Shown: piece after piece, positions 34,288-45,030 of the stretch
How positions within the stretch are numbered: position 1 is the stretch's first letter
How the letters are laid out: each line of letters starts with the position of its first letter
Assembly: GCF_022968135.1 (NCBI RefSeq)
Contig: NZ_JALJRA010000006.1
Coordinates: 59,732-123,731, forward strand
Direction of reading: 5' to 3'
DNA from: Pseudorhizobium tarimense
GTDB taxonomy: Bacteria; Pseudomonadota; Alphaproteobacteria; Rhizobiales; Rhizobiaceae
Length of the DNA stretch: 64,000 nucleotides
The notes under the pieces: generated by a model
What the model saw: the letters and a program-made list of their open reading frames with translations, nothing else
What the model was told of the DNA's origin: nothing
The model's database searches: none
Made by a program: the position numbers and the translations under genes

Positions 34288-35517
34288 TCAGGCCGACAGT
34301 TCGTTCTTGTAGAAGCGTCCGTCCTTCATGATCGCCTTCAGCCTGTCGTGCTGCTCGAGCACACTGATATCTTCCAGCGGATTTCCATCGACCACCAGCA
34401 GGTCGGCAAAGGCGCCGGGCGACAGCTCGCCAACCTTGCCCTCCAGGCGGCAAAGCTTGGCAGAAATCAGGGTGGCAGACTGAATGATGTCGGCAGCCGG
34501 CAGGACCTTGTTGCGCGTCGAGAACTCGATCGACTGGTACTTGTGAAGCTGACCTAGAAGGTCAGAGCCATAGGCCATCGGCACGCCCGCATCCCGAAGG
34601 ATTTCAAGCGAGCGAAGCCCGCCGACACGCACCGTCTCGATCTTGGCGACGGAATCGGGCTTCAGGCCGAACGCTTCGCCTTCCATCGCCAGTCCCTCGT
34701 ATGCGGCAAGTGTCGGGCAGGCGATGGCGCCGTACTTGGCAGCAAGCTCAGCCGTCTCCCTTTCGATCAGGTTGCAATGCTCGAGCGAGTGGACGCCGCA
34801 TTCGACTGCGCGCCGGATGGCAGCGTCCGTATAGACGTGCGCCGAGACGTAGGTGCCGACATTGTTGGCTTCCTCCACGACTGCAGTGATCTCTTCGCGA
34901 GAGTACTGCAGGACGTGGATCGGGTCGGTGGGGGAGGCGACGCCGCCGTTTGCCATGATCTTGATGAAGTCGGCGCCATTGCGGATTTCCTCGCGAGCGC
35001 CCCGACGGACTTCGTCAGTGCCGTTGCAGATGCGGCCGAGTGCGCCAAGGCTTGCCTCGTGCAGCGGGCGGTTGTCGAACCGGGTGCGGTAATCGGTATG
35101 GCCGCCGGTCTGACCGAGTGCCTTGCCGCAGATGACGAGGCGTGGACCGTCGATCAGGCCTTCCTCGACGGCGAGTTTGAGGCCGAGGTCTGCCCCCGCG
35201 AGGTCGCGCACGGTGGTGAAGCCGCGCATCAGCATGCCGTTCATGATCTTGGAGGTGCGCAGTGCAACCAGTGAACTTGGCAGTTCGGCGTTGGCGGCAA
35301 GATCGACGAGAGTTGCAACAACGTGCACGTGAGCATCCACGAGACCGGGCATGATTGTCCTGCCGCCCAGTTCGATCCTTTGGGCGGAAGAAGCCGTGAT
35401 CGGCTGGTCGGAAATGTTGCGAACGATACCGTCCTCGACAAGAACCTCCACGCCTTCGACCATCTTCTTGGTCTTGACGTCGAGGAATTGGCCGCCGGTG
35501 AAAAGATATGCTGTCAT
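34288..35517 (-). CDS. Amidohydrolase-superfamily protein (Xaa-Pro dipeptidase/imidazolonepropionase-like)
   Basis: 409 aa. The metal site of the amidohydrolase barrel is complete: MPGLVDAHVHVV (HxH), FIKIMANGG (bridging lysine), YVSAHVYTD (His), HSLEHCNLI (His) and MAYGSDLLGQ (Asp). It resembles the branch containing zinc Xaa-Pro and Xaa-Arg carboxypeptidases. There is no signal peptide, so it is cytoplasmic. It is the first gene of the ABC operon, with GGGAG eight bases before the ATG. Together with the M24 peptidase, this suggests uptake and two-step hydrolysis of an amide-linked compound. Confidence 0.88.
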   Translation of the reverse strand: MTAYLFTGGQFLDVKTKKMVEGVEVLVEDGIVRNISDQPITASSAQRIELGGRTIMPGLVDAHVHVVATLVDLAANAELPSSLVALRTSKIMNGMLMRGFTTVRDLAGADLGLKLAVEEGLIDGPRLVICGKALGQTGGHTDYRTRFDNRPLHEASLGALGRICNGTDEVRRGAREEIRNGADFIKIMANGGVASPTDPIHVLQYSREEITAVVEEANNVGTYVSAHVYTDAAIRRAVECGVHSLEHCNLIERETAELAAKYGAIACPTLAAYEGLAMEGEAFGLKPDSVAKIETVRVGGLRSLEILRDAGVPMAYGSDLLGQLHKYQSIEFSTRNKVLPAADIIQSATLISAKLCRLEGKVGELSPGAFADLLVVDGNPLEDISVLEQHDRLKAIMKDGRFYKNELSA

Positions 35518-36585
35518 TGGAAAGCTCCCGGTTCGAAGGCACGCGCCCGCATGTGCCTAAAAGTGGGCGAGTTGAAGCAATGCGGTGACGTCACATCGTC
35601 AACCACCTGATCCACCGGCGGGCTTAATTTTTCTTTCGCATCACGAGCCGGCCTCTCGACCACTTGATCTCGTGTAGTTCCCGTTGTTCTCGTTGATGCG
35701 ATAATACAAGTTGTAGACAGAGGCGCAACAGGCTTTTTCCAGATGGCAGACCTGTCGTCATGATCTTTAAGCTCTGGGAGCAGAGCTCCAGTGGAACCCG
35801 GACGCTCGCGCTTCACGCCAGCAGTGGCAACTCAGAGACGACATTATGCTACCTGATCGGGACGAGCAGATTTCCGGCTTCCTGAGAGTTGTGCGCGGAG
35901 CGGCCATGTCCCCGATTTTGTCCGGACGCAGCTTGGCTGATCCCGGCCTCGTCCGCGGTCATTCCCGCGGGTTGTCCAACTCGTGACGATGCTCCAGTAT
36001 CCGCCGGAACCCTAGGATTTGCGCGCTCAGTCATGCAATTAACTGCAAAGACATCGCCTTTTTCTGCTAGGAAATTGCGGCCACTGGACGGAGGGAAGGG
36101 GCCCAAAAATGGCTTGCCTGGGGGATTTGAATTCTCACACCATTTCAACGGCTTAGTGGAAGAGCCTCGAAATTCCCTCTGTTTCCCATCGCAAGCGACC
36201 ATGGATGCCACTCTTGTGCCCTGGCTTTGGGCACCAGTCAACTGGACGGGTTTCGACCAAAACTTGCTGGGAGCGATCATAGCGGCCGCCGAACAGCTGG
36301 ATCTTGAATGGAAGGCCTTACTTTCCGGAGCCTTCCACGAGCCACAACGAGGCGGAGTATGTTGAGCCCATACCTTCCTTGGTTGGTTGCCGGCTTCTTG
36401 CGAAGACGGCCACAATACTGGCGACGGGTGTGCTCTAAGTACCCGGCGGCGCGACCGTCGCGGCTTGTGGTCGTCCATGTAGATGATGAGTCCTGCTCAC
36501 GAACGACGACCACCATGCCTGTGGATGACCCAACAGCTCGGTTTTCAGATCGTCAGCGCTGTCGAGCAGGGTGGCGGGCTACGAG
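35518..36585. other. Gene-free region of about 1.07 kb with repeat copy B
   Basis: It separates the ABC operon from the gamma-glutamyltransferase gene. Long open frames on both strands have no ribosome binding site and no family signature. The region holds the second copy of the diverged repeat and presumably the promoter of the amidohydrolase operon. Confidence 0.55.
36133..36249 (+). repeat. Dispersed diverged repeat, copy B
   Basis: 117 bp matching 6242-6359 at about 82% identity, in the same orientation and 30 kb away. The best-preserved core is the last 40 bp (GTGCCCTGGCTT to ACTGGACGG). Confidence 0.7.
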
Positions 36586-38352
36586 CTACTCCCCGAGCGC
36601 CACACCCTCGCGCCTCGGATCGGCACTGCCGAGGAGGCCGCTTGGCGTGAGCTCGATTGCATGCAGGCCTGAGTTCATCTCTCCCACCTTCACCTCGTAT
36701 CCCAACGACTGCAAAGGTTCGGCCATCTCTTCTGCCCATGTGCCGGCCTCAAGATCGTAGGTACCGAAGCGGTTAATCAGATGCGGCATGGCAACGATCT
36801 CCTCCACTGGCATCTGCCAGTCGATGTAGGCGACCAGCGCCTGGGCGACATAGCCGATGATCTGGCTGCCGCCCGGCGAGCCGACGGCGAGAAGCGGCTT
36901 GCCGTCCTTCATTACGATCGTTGGCGACATCGAGGAGCGGGGACGCTTGCCCGGCTCCACCCGGTTTGCCACCGGAATTCCGTCGGCATGGGTCTTGAAG
37001 GAGAAGTCGGTCAGCTCGTTGTTGAGAAGGAAGCCGTTGGTCATCAGCCGCGAACCGAAGCCGTTCTCGATTGTGGTGGTCATCGACACGACATTGCCTT
37101 GCGCGTCGACAATGACGAAATGGCTGGTCGACGGAAGCTCGATCGCATCCCCCTCGCCGAAGAGGAGGGCGTGATCCCAGGTTGGCTCGCCGGCGGTCAC
37201 GGCGTCCTTAGATAGTGCCTTCTTGGTATCGAGCAGGGACGCGCGGCCCGAGAGGTATTCCTTCGCCAGCAGACCTTTGATGGGAGCCGGCACGAAGTCG
37301 GTGTCGGCAAGATAGCGCTCGCGATCGGCGAAGGCGAGCCGCTGCGCGTCGCCGATCAGCCGCCAGCTTTCCGGGTTGCGCGGCCCAAGGTTGCGGAGGT
37401 CGAAGTTCTCCAAGATGCCAAGGATCTGCCCAACGGCGGCTGCTCCGGAGGAGGGCGGTCCCATGCCGCAGACGTCCAGCGCCCTGTAGGTGAGGCAAAC
37501 GGCCTCCCGCTCCTTGATGCGGTAGTTTGCAAGGTCCGCCAGCGAGAGGACGCCGGGATTGCCCTCCGCCTCGCGTACGGTCTTGACGATGGCTTCGGCG
37601 ATAGCGCCCTCGTAGAAAGCATTCGCGCCGCCAGCCGCGATGGTCCGCAGCGTTTGGGCATAGTCTTCGTTCTTCAGGACGTTGCCAGCCTGCAGCGGCG
37701 CGCCGGCATCATCGAAGAAGTAGCCGGTTGTGCCCTCATAGGTTTTCAGCCTGTCGCCTTCCGCTGCCACGAGGGTGGCGAGACGGGGTGAGACTTCAAA
37801 TCCTTCGGAGGCCAGCTTTATTGCGGGATCGAAGAGGCCTGCCCATTCTGCCTTGCCGAGCTTGGAGTGAACCTCGTGCAGCAGCTTGACCGTGCCTGGC
37901 GTTCCGACCGACCGTCCACCGACCACGGCATCCATGAACTTCAACGGCTGACCCTGGTCATCGAGGAAGAGCTTCGGCGTTGCCTCCATCGGCGCCGTCT
38001 CGCGACCGTCAAACGTGGTCACCTTGCCGGAGGACGCGTCATAATAGACAAGAAAGGCGCCGCCACCGAGGCCGGAGCTTTGCGGCTCCACGAGACCCAG
38101 CACCGATTGAACGGCCACCATTGCGTCAATGGCGTTGCCGCCGCGCGCGAGAACATCGCGTCCCGCCGCTGCTGCCAGTGGATTGGCGGCCGCCACCATG
38201 AACGTCTTCGCCTCGGCGCGCTCCGCCGTTGCCACGCCGGTTGCCCGTTCCGGCGCCATCGCGTCGGAGGCCTGTTGCGCAGCCAGGGGCGACGCGATCA
38301 GTGACGAGGCCATCGAAAGGGTTGAAAGCAAACCGAGACTTATCGCGCGCAT
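36586..38352 (-). CDS. ggt: Gamma-glutamyltransferase
   Basis: 588-aa periplasmic Ntn-hydrolase transferring or hydrolysing gamma-glutamyl groups (glutathione and gamma-glutamyl amides). The start is the ATG at 38352, six bases from AGGAG; the ATG at 38358 abuts it. A signal peptide runs to about residue 25 (ends SPLAAQQ). The precursor self-cleaves before the nucleophile threonine in LPSTSHFVIVDAQGN, giving the large and small subunits. GLGGGAFLVYYD and SMSPTIVMKDGKPLLAVGSPGG are further hallmarks. It lies upstream of the peptide-type ABC operon but is separated by 1 kb, so it is probably its own unit. Confidence 0.93.
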   Translation of the reverse strand: MRAISLGLLSTLSMASSLIASPLAAQQASDAMAPERATGVATAERAEAKTFMVAAANPLAAAAGRDVLARGGNAIDAMVAVQSVLGLVEPQSSGLGGGAFLVYYDASSGKVTTFDGRETAPMEATPKLFLDDQGQPLKFMDAVVGGRSVGTPGTVKLLHEVHSKLGKAEWAGLFDPAIKLASEGFEVSPRLATLVAAEGDRLKTYEGTTGYFFDDAGAPLQAGNVLKNEDYAQTLRTIAAGGANAFYEGAIAEAIVKTVREAEGNPGVLSLADLANYRIKEREAVCLTYRALDVCGMGPPSSGAAAVGQILGILENFDLRNLGPRNPESWRLIGDAQRLAFADRERYLADTDFVPAPIKGLLAKEYLSGRASLLDTKKALSKDAVTAGEPTWDHALLFGEGDAIELPSTSHFVIVDAQGNVVSMTTTIENGFGSRLMTNGFLLNNELTDFSFKTHADGIPVANRVEPGKRPRSSMSPTIVMKDGKPLLAVGSPGGSQIIGYVAQALVAYIDWQMPVEEIVAMPHLINRFGTYDLEAGTWAEEMAEPLQSLGYEVKVGEMNSGLHAIELTPSGLLGSADPRREGVALGE

Positions 38353-38430
38353 GTCCATCTCCTGCCGTTGGAGCCCACCATCATCAGCATGTGGAGCAGA
38401 GTCAGCGGCCGGCAAGAGATACCGCGACGC

Positions 38431-39684
38431 TCAGCCCTGCGCGATCTGGCTCACACGCCGCAGCGCGGTGACCTGCTCGCTCGCCTGGATCTCGAGCGCC
38501 ATCTCCTGCCGCGACAGCATGGTGGCGGAAGGAATGATGGTTGGTCCTCCCGGCTGATCGATCGCGGTACAGTTGCGGCCAGCCTTTTTTGCGGCATAGA
38601 GCGCGCGATCCGCAGCCGGCAGGAGACGGTCGAGCTCTGCCGTTGCGGCGCTTTCCAATGCTATCCCGCCGCTCACCGTGACGGTGAGGGAGTGTCCTGC
38701 CGCTCTGATTGGCTGCAGGGCGAGCGTCATCCGCAGCCCCTCTGCGATACTGGCGGCCTCGACAAAATCCGCCACGCGCAGCATGGCTGCAAATTCCTCA
38801 CCTCCCATGCGGCCGAAGGATCCGCGTCTGGACAAGGAGATGGACGCCAGTTGGCAAAACGCCTTTAGCACGTCATCACCACCCTGGTGGCCACAGCGAT
38901 CATTGATCTGCTTGAAGTTATCGAGATCGAAGTGAAGAACGGCGATCAGCGGCTTGTCCGGGCTACCCTCGGCGCAAAGGCGGTCGAACTCGTCCATCAG
39001 ACCGCGTCGGTTGAGGACGCCGGTCAGGGGGTCGGACGTGGCAAGTGCCTTCAGCTTCTCTTCGGATCGCTCCGTCAGCATCTGTGCGCCGGCAAGCACA
39101 GCTGCAACAAAGCAGAAGGCGCCTGGCAGGAGGACCAGCCCGGGAGAGGGCATGGAGGTGAACGACCCTGCGGCAGAAATTACGGCCCAGGAGGCGTTGG
39201 TGAGGCTACTGGCGATATGGACGCCAAGTACGATGGCGAGTGCACGACGGCCCCATGTGACACGACTGCCTGAGCGTAGCAGGATGGCGATGAAGATCGC
39301 AAAGCCGACGCTGGCCGACCCGTTGTAGAGCGCGACGCGCAGGTTGAAGCTCTCGTGGACGACGGGAAGCAGCATCCCCCCGACCCAAAGCAGCGCAGGG
39401 ATCAGCACATATCCTTCGATCCGCCGCCCGTCGAACTGCTGCATGCCGCCGATCAGCAGGCCGATGGCGGCAAGGATCATGGTGTTGGCGATCTCGATCG
39501 ACAAGAAGCTAGGAATGTTCGGGCGAAAGCCGACCAGAAGCATGCCAAGACCGAGCAGCCCGAAGCCACCGCTCCAGGTCAACGCGAAGCGCTCGCGGCG
39601 ACCCCGCATCCACCACATGAACAGCAGCAGGCTTAAGGTGAGCGCCTGCGCTGCCCAGATGACCAGGCCGGTCAAGATGTCCAT
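38431..39684 (-). CDS. Membrane-bound diguanylate cyclase (GGDEF domain)
   Basis: 417 aa. The first 200 residues are hydrophobic with about six membrane helices (ILTGLVIWAAQALTLSLLLF, LLGLGMLLVGF, ILAAIGLLIGGMQ and others). The GGDEF domain follows (about 225-390): DPLTGVLNRRGLMDEF, LIAVLHFDLDNFKQIND and the active-site GGEEF in FGRMGGEEFAAML. No RxxD inhibitory site is seen before it. It makes cyclic di-GMP. GGGGAA precedes the ATG. It sits divergent from clpP. Confidence 0.92.
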   Translation of the reverse strand: MDILTGLVIWAAQALTLSLLLFMWWMRGRRERFALTWSGGFGLLGLGMLLVGFRPNIPSFLSIEIANTMILAAIGLLIGGMQQFDGRRIEGYVLIPALLWVGGMLLPVVHESFNLRVALYNGSASVGFAIFIAILLRSGSRVTWGRRALAIVLGVHIASSLTNASWAVISAAGSFTSMPSPGLVLLPGAFCFVAAVLAGAQMLTERSEEKLKALATSDPLTGVLNRRGLMDEFDRLCAEGSPDKPLIAVLHFDLDNFKQINDRCGHQGGDDVLKAFCQLASISLSRRGSFGRMGGEEFAAMLRVADFVEAASIAEGLRMTLALQPIRAAGHSLTVTVSGGIALESAATAELDRLLPAADRALYAAKKAGRNCTAIDQPGGPTIIPSATMLSRQEMALEIQASEQVTALRRVSQIAQG

Positions 39685-39920
39685 CCACGTTCCCCGTCTG
39701 CCGCCGATGACGGAAGCTATATCGGAGGTTACTTAAAGTAGGGTTGCCAGCCTGAGAAGAACGTTCTCCGGCTGGTCGGGAAGGAAGGTATTGCGTGCCT
39801 TGTGCCATAGCAGGTGATGGCTAATCTCCGCCGAGATGTCTACGCGGATAGTTTGAGCAGAAACGTTTTGCTACCGGCCATGCTCAAGCCGGGGACGATT
39901 AAGGATATCAGCCACGCCGT

Positions 39921-39950
39921 CTTGAAGTGCCCGCCATTGACACTCTATGT
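39921..39950 (+). promoter_or_regulatory. Candidate RpoH (heat-shock) promoter of clpP
   Basis: CTTGAA at 39921-39926 and TCTATGT at 39944-39950 resemble the alphaproteobacterial sigma-32 elements (CTTG and CYTATNT), with one mismatch in the second. It lies 69 bp before the clpP ATG in the 335-bp gap after the diguanylate cyclase gene. A TTGACA at 39937 is an alternative -35 element. Confidence 0.45.
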
Positions 39951-40019
39951 AGGGGTTGACCTATTCCATATTGATTCCGGGGCTTTTGACCCTCGGCCAA
40001 GCGTTGACAAAGGACTGAC

Positions 40020-40652
40020 ATGAAAAACCCCGTCGATACCGCCATGGCTCTGGTTCCGATGGTCGTGGAGCAGACCAATCGCGGCGAGCGGTCATACGAC
40101 ATCTATTCGCGTCTGCTGAAGGAACGCATCATCTTCCTGACCGGCCCCGTCGAAGATCACATGGCGTCCCTGGTCTGCGCACAGCTCCTCTTTCTCGAGG
40201 CGGAAAACCCGAAGAAGGAGATCGCTCTCTACATCAACTCGCCGGGCGGCGTGGTGACAGCCGGCATGGCGATCTACGACACCATGCAGTTCATCAGGCC
40301 AGCCGTTTCGACGCTCTGCATCGGTCAGGCGGCGTCGATGGGCTCTCTGCTGCTCGCTGCTGGTGCAAAGGGCATGCGATTTGCAACACCGAACTCCCGC
40401 ATCATGGTTCACCAGCCATCTGGTGGTTTCCAGGGGCAGGCGTCGGACATCGAGCGCCATGCTCGTGACATATTGAAGATGAAGAGACGCCTCAACGAGG
40501 TGTACGAGAAGCACACCGGACGGACCTATGAGGAAGTTGAAAAAACCCTCGATCGCGACCACTTCATGGCTGCGGACGAGGCCAAGGACTGGGGTGTCAT
40601 CGACAAGATCCTTACCTCGCGAGAGGAACTTGAGGGCGCTTCAGCGAATTGA
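40020..40652 (+). CDS. clpP: ATP-dependent Clp protease proteolytic subunit
   Basis: 210-aa serine protease forming the tetradecameric chamber of ClpXP/ClpAP. The catalytic triad is visible: Ser106 in [11 protein letters not shown], His131 in MVHQPSGG and Asp in LDRDHF (178 or 180). The N-terminal [20 protein letters not shown] is typical of the processed loop region. AAGGA precedes the ATG. It lies 280 bp upstream of clpX with a weak terminator between. Rhizobiaceae usually have further clpP paralogues elsewhere; this is the one linked to clpX. Confidence 0.96.
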   Translation: MKNPVDTAMALVPMVVEQTNRGERSYDIYSRLLKERIIFLTGPVEDHMASLVCAQLLFLEAENPKKEIALYINSPGGVVTAGMAIYDTMQFIRPAVSTLCIGQAASMGSLLLAAGAKGMRFATPNSRIMVHQPSGGFQGQASDIERHARDILKMKRRLNEVYEKHTGRTYEEVEKTLDRDHFMAADEAKDWGVIDKILTSREELEGASAN

Positions 40653-40736
40653 CCGTCAAGTATCGCCTTCCATTGTCACCTGCATGTGACGAAGCAGGGG
40701 TTTCAACCGCAATGGAAAGCGCTATTAGTAGCCGTT

Positions 40737-40758
40737 AATGCTGTGTAGAGCATTTTTT
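40737..40758 (+). terminator. Weak rho-independent terminator after clpP
   Basis: Six-bp stem (AATGCT with AGCATT, six-base loop) running into a T6 tract. It would separate clpP from clpX transcription at least partly. Confidence 0.5.
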
Positions 40759-40931
40759 GCATAGCATTTGGAATTCTAAGGGGGTCCGTTGCCGCCGATC
40801 TGGATCACGGTCAAGATTGGTAGAGTACCCCGGGCAAGGCCGGCACGTCGGTCACGAGCGTGGACGTGGCGGCAAGCGATGAGTGTACCGCGCCCGGCAA
40901 CGGGCAAGCGGAGTGCTGGAAGGAAAGTGAT

Positions 40932-42209
40932 ATGAGCAAAGTCAGCGGCAGCAACGGCGGCGACTCCAAGAATACCCTTTATTGTTCGTTCTGCGGCAAG
41001 AGCCAGCACGAGGTCCGGAAGCTGATCGCAGGCCCGACAGTGTTCATCTGCGATGAATGCGTCGAGCTCTGCATGGATATCATCCGGGAAGAGAACAAGA
41101 CTTCGATGGTGAAGTCGCGCGACGGCGTGCCGACACCTCAAGACATCATCAAGGTTCTCGACGAATACGTGATCGGTCAGCAGCAGGCCAAGCGGATCCT
41201 CTCCGTGGCGGTGCACAACCACTACAAGCGGTTGGCACACGCCTCCAAGGGCGGCGACGTAGAGCTGGCGAAGTCGAACATCATGCTGGTGGGCCCGACC
41301 GGTTGCGGCAAGACCTATCTTGCGCAGACGCTCGCCCGCATCATCGACGTGCCCTTCACCATGGCGGATGCAACGACGCTGACCGAAGCCGGTTATGTCG
41401 GCGAGGATGTGGAAAACATCATCCTGAAGCTGCTGCAGGCGGCAGACTACAATGTCGAGCGCGCGCAGCGCGGCATCGTCTATATCGACGAAGTCGACAA
41501 GATCTCGCGCAAGTCGGACAACCCGTCGATCACGCGGGACGTTTCGGGCGAAGGGGTGCAGCAGGCGCTTTTGAAGATCATGGAAGGCACGGTCGCTTCC
41601 GTTCCGCCGCAGGGTGGCCGCAAGCATCCGCAGCAGGAATTCCTGCAGGTGGACACGACGAACATCCTGTTCATCTGCGGCGGTGCCTTTGCAGGGCTAG
41701 ACAAGATCATTTCCGCCCGTGGTGAGAAGACCTCAATTGGCTTCGGCGCCACTGTGAAGGCGGAAGACGACCGTCGCGTCGGCGAAGTGCTTCGTGAGCT
41801 TGAGCCGGAAGATCTCGTCAAGTTCGGCCTCATTCCGGAATTCATCGGTCGTCTGCCGGTTCTGGCAACGCTTGAGGATCTCGACGAGGACGCCCTGATT
41901 CAGATCCTCTCGGAGCCGAAGAACGCGCTGGTGAAGCAGTATCAGCGCCTGTTCGAGATGGAAGACGTCGAATTGACCTTCCACGAGGACGCTCTGCGCG
42001 AGATCGCCCGCAAGGCGATCGTCCGCAAGACCGGCGCGCGCGGCCTGCGCTCCATCATGGAGAAGATCCTTCTCGATACCATGTTCGAGCTTCCCGCCCT
42101 GGAAGGGGTACGCGAGGTCGTCATTTCCGACGACGTCGTGAAGGGCAATGCCCGGCCGCTCTACATATATGCGGATCGCCAGGAAGAGAAGACCAACGTC
42201 TCTGCCTGA
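40932..42209 (+). CDS. clpX: ATP-dependent Clp protease ATP-binding subunit ClpX
   Basis: 425-aa AAA+ unfoldase of ClpXP. The N-terminal zinc-binding domain carries the four cysteines (CSFCGKSQ and CDECVELC). Walker A is GPTGCGKT, Walker [11 protein letters not shown], the pore loop GYVG and the ClpP-docking IGF loop is in KTSIGFGAT. The ATG at 40932 follows AAGGAAA; earlier in-frame codons lack such a site. It ends 20 bp before a strong terminator. Confidence 0.97.
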   Translation: MSKVSGSNGGDSKNTLYCSFCGKSQHEVRKLIAGPTVFICDECVELCMDIIREENKTSMVKSRDGVPTPQDIIKVLDEYVIGQQQAKRILSVAVHNHYKRLAHASKGGDVELAKSNIMLVGPTGCGKTYLAQTLARIIDVPFTMADATTLTEAGYVGEDVENIILKLLQAADYNVERAQRGIVYIDEVDKISRKSDNPSITRDVSGEGVQQALLKIMEGTVASVPPQGGRKHPQQEFLQVDTTNILFICGGAFAGLDKIISARGEKTSIGFGATVKAEDDRRVGEVLRELEPEDLVKFGLIPEFIGRLPVLATLEDLDEDALIQILSEPKNALVKQYQRLFEMEDVELTFHEDALREIARKAIVRKTGARGLRSIMEKILLDTMFELPALEGVREVVISDDVVKGNARPLYIYADRQEEKTNVSA

Positions 42210-42230
42210 CGCAATCCAGCAACAAGCTTG

Positions 42231-42260
42231 AAAAAGAGGTCCGGTCCGGGCCTCTTTTTT
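42231..42260 (+). terminator. Rho-independent terminator after clpX
   Basis: Nine-bp stem (AAAAAGAGG with CCTCTTTTT) around an 11-base loop and followed by a T run. Confidence 0.8.
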
Positions 42261-42492
42261 GTTTGCAGAAGGTGCCGCGTCTTGAGCGGCGCGGTGAGGC
42301 GGCGCAAGGTGCTTCGCTCTGCTTCGATTTCAGGCTAAGAATGACGGTTAAGATTCGGCTGGGCCGATGCGAGCCGGGGCAGGGTGCAAGTAGTATTCCG
42401 TGCGTCCGAAGTACCTGCGTCTCATCGGACTTGAGCGCCATTCCCAGGTGGGGCGAATGGTGAACAAGGCTTGAAATCAATGGTCGCACACT

Positions 42493-42511
42493 CCACTTGG
42501 GGATCAAGTGG
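42493..42511. promoter_or_regulatory. Perfect inverted repeat upstream of lon
   Basis: CCACTTG and CAAGTGG around a 5-base spacer, 60 bp before the lon start in the 361-bp clpX-lon gap. It could be an operator or a 5' leader stem-loop. I could not identify a clear sigma-32 promoter for lon; a CTTGAA at about 42470 has no matching -10. Confidence 0.5.
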
Positions 42512-42570
42512 ATTCCCCGCCAAACTGGCGAGGGGACGGGTCCCGGAAACGGGATATGAAAGGAAGAAGA

Positions 42571-44991
42571 ATGACGAATTCAACGTCTGAGGCAGTCGGC
42601 GGCGAAACCTTCCCGGTGCTGCCCCTGCGCGACATCGTGGTCTTTCCGCATATGATCGTGCCCCTGTTCGTTGGACGCGAAAAGTCCATTCGGGCACTGG
42701 AAGAAGTGATGGGCTCCGACAAGCAGATCATGCTCGTCACCCAGATCAATGCCGGTGACGACGATCCGGAGCCTTCGGCGATCTACAAGGTCGGCACGGT
42801 GGCAAACGTATTGCAATTGCTCAAGCTGCCCGATGGCACCGTGAAGGTTCTCGTGGAGGGCCGTTCGCGCGCCACCATCTCGAGCTATACGGATCGGGTA
42901 GAGTTCTATGAAGCCAAGGCTTCGGTTCTTGCCGAGCCGGATGAGGATCCGGTCGAGGTCGAGGCGCTATCGCGCTCCGTGGTCTCCGAATTCGAAAACT
43001 ACGTCAAGCTCAACAAGAAGATCTCGCCTGAGGTCGTCGGCGCCGCCAGCCAGATCGAGGACTATTCCAAGCTCGCCGATACGGTTGCCTCGCACCTGTC
43101 GATCAAGATCACCGAAAAGCAGGAAATGCTGGAGACGGTGAGCGTCAAGGGTCGCCTGGAAAAGGCGCTCGGCTTCATGGAGGGCGAAATCTCCGTTCTG
43201 CAGGTGGAGAAGCGTATCCGTTCGCGCGTCAAGCGCCAGATGGAGAAGACGCAGCGCGAATATTACCTCAACGAGCAGATGAAGGCGATCCAGAAGGAAC
43301 TCGGCGACGGCGAGGACGGCCGCGACGAGATGGCCGAACTGGAAGAGCGCATCGCCAAGACGAAGCTTTCCAAGGAGGCCCGCGAGAAGGCGGATGCCGA
43401 GATGAAGAAGCTTCGCCAGATGAGCCCGATGTCGGCGGAAGCAACCGTGGTTCGCAACTATCTCGACTGGCTGCTCTCGATCCCGTGGAACAAGAAGTCG
43501 AAGGTCAAAGCCGATCTCAACAACGCCGAGAAGATCCTCGAGCAGGATCACTTCGGTCTGGAGAAGGTCAAGGAACGCATCGTCGAGTATTTGGCCGTGC
43601 AGGCGCGTGCGACGAAGATCAAGGGTCCGATCCTTTGCCTCGTCGGCCCTCCGGGCGTCGGCAAGACTTCGCTCGCCCAGTCGATCGCCAAGGCGACCGG
43701 CCGCGAATACGTGCGCATGGCCTTGGGTGGCGTGCGTGACGAGGCCGAAATCCGCGGTCACCGCCGCACCTATATCGGCTCCATGCCCGGCAAAGTGATT
43801 CAGTCGATGAAGAAGGCGAAGAAGTCGAACCCGCTCTTCCTTCTCGACGAGATCGACAAGCTCGGCCAGGACTATCGCGGCGATCCCTCCTCGGCCCTCT
43901 TGGAAGTGCTGGATCCGGCCCAGAACTCAACGTTCATGGACCACTATCTGGAAGTCGAATACGACCTTTCGGACGTGATGTTCATCACGACGGCGAACAC
44001 GCTGAACATCCCCGCACCCCTCATGGACCGCATGGAGATCATCCGCATCGCCGGCTACACCGAAGAGGAAAAGCGCGAAATCGCCAAGCGTCACCTCCTG
44101 CCGAAGGCGATCAAGGAGCATGCGCTGCAGCCGAACGAGTTCTCGGTTTCCGACGATGCCCTGATGGCGGTGATCCAGCAGTACACCCGTGAAGCGGGCG
44201 TGCGTAACTTCGAACGCGAACTGATGAAACTCGCCCGCAAGGCGGTGACCGAGATCATCAAGGGCAAGACGAAGTCGGTGGACGTGACTGCGGCCAACAT
44301 CCACGATTACCTCGGCGTTCCGCGCTTCCGCCACGGCGAAGCCGAGCGTGATGACCAGGTCGGCGTGGTGACGGGCCTCGCATGGACCGAGGTCGGCGGT
44401 GAACTGCTGACGATCGAAGGCGTCATGATGCCCGGCAAGGGCCGCATGACCGTGACCGGCAACCTGCGCGACGTCATGAAGGAGTCGATCTCGGCTGCGG
44501 CATCCTATGTCCGCTCCCGCGCTGTCGACTTCGGCATCGAGCCGCCGCGTTTCGACAAGTCGGACATCCACGTACACGTGCCAGAAGGTGCGACGCCGAA
44601 GGATGGTCCTTCGGCCGGTATCGCCATGGCGACCGCTATCGTCTCCGTCATGACCGGCATCCCGGTATCAAAGGATGTGGCGATGACGGGCGAGGTCACG
44701 TTGCGTGGTCGCGTCCTGCCGATCGGCGGCCTCAAGGAGAAGCTGCTCGCAGCCCTCCGCGGCGGCATCAAGAAGGTTCTGATCCCGGAAGAGAACGCCA
44801 AGGACCTGGCCGACATTCCGGACAACGTGAAGAACAACATGGAGATCATCCCGGTTTCCCGGATGGGCGAAGTGATCGAGCACGCGCTCCTTCGCAAGCC
44901 CGAGCCGATCGAATGGGATGGCTCCATCGAGACGCCGGTGATCGCCACCGTCGAAGGTGCGGACGAAGCGGGCAATACGGTCGCGCACTGA
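42571..44991 (+). CDS. lon: ATP-dependent protease Lon
   Basis: 806-aa AAA+ serine protease. The substrate-binding LON N-domain starts [21 protein letters not shown]. Walker A is GPPGVGKTS, Walker [10 protein letters not shown], and the protease domain has the catalytic serine in [12 protein letters not shown] with the lysine in the following [10 protein letters not shown] segment. The ATG at 42571 follows AGGAAG; an in-frame ATG at 42508 is less likely. It degrades misfolded and regulatory proteins in the cytoplasm, and ends before a very strong terminator. Confidence 0.97.
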   Translation: MTNSTSEAVGGETFPVLPLRDIVVFPHMIVPLFVGREKSIRALEEVMGSDKQIMLVTQINAGDDDPEPSAIYKVGTVANVLQLLKLPDGTVKVLVEGRSRATISSYTDRVEFYEAKASVLAEPDEDPVEVEALSRSVVSEFENYVKLNKKISPEVVGAASQIEDYSKLADTVASHLSIKITEKQEMLETVSVKGRLEKALGFMEGEISVLQVEKRIRSRVKRQMEKTQREYYLNEQMKAIQKELGDGEDGRDEMAELEERIAKTKLSKEAREKADAEMKKLRQMSPMSAEATVVRNYLDWLLSIPWNKKSKVKADLNNAEKILEQDHFGLEKVKERIVEYLAVQARATKIKGPILCLVGPPGVGKTSLAQSIAKATGREYVRMALGGVRDEAEIRGHRRTYIGSMPGKVIQSMKKAKKSNPLFLLDEIDKLGQDYRGDPSSALLEVLDPAQNSTFMDHYLEVEYDLSDVMFITTANTLNIPAPLMDRMEIIRIAGYTEEEKREIAKRHLLPKAIKEHALQPNEFSVSDDALMAVIQQYTREAGVRNFERELMKLARKAVTEIIKGKTKSVDVTAANIHDYLGVPRFRHGEAERDDQVGVVTGLAWTEVGGELLTIEGVMMPGKGRMTVTGNLRDVMKESISAAASYVRSRAVDFGIEPPRFDKSDIHVHVPEGATPKDGPSAGIAMATAIVSVMTGIPVSKDVAMTGEVTLRGRVLPIGGLKEKLLAALRGGIKKVLIPEENAKDLADIPDNVKNNMEIIPVSRMGEVIEHALLRKPEPIEWDGSIETPVIATVEGADEAGNTVAH

Positions 44992-45030
44992 TTGGCTCCG
45001 CTTTGTGTATGCCAATTTGGCACGATGACG

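Noticed and set aside
35849..36478. 209-aa minus-strand open frame in the gap before ggt
   Set aside because: Contains the non-coding repeat copy, low-complexity basic composition and no ribosome binding site.
40776..41627. 283-aa open frame opposite clpX
   Set aside because: Entirely antisense to the clpX coding sequence; a composition shadow.
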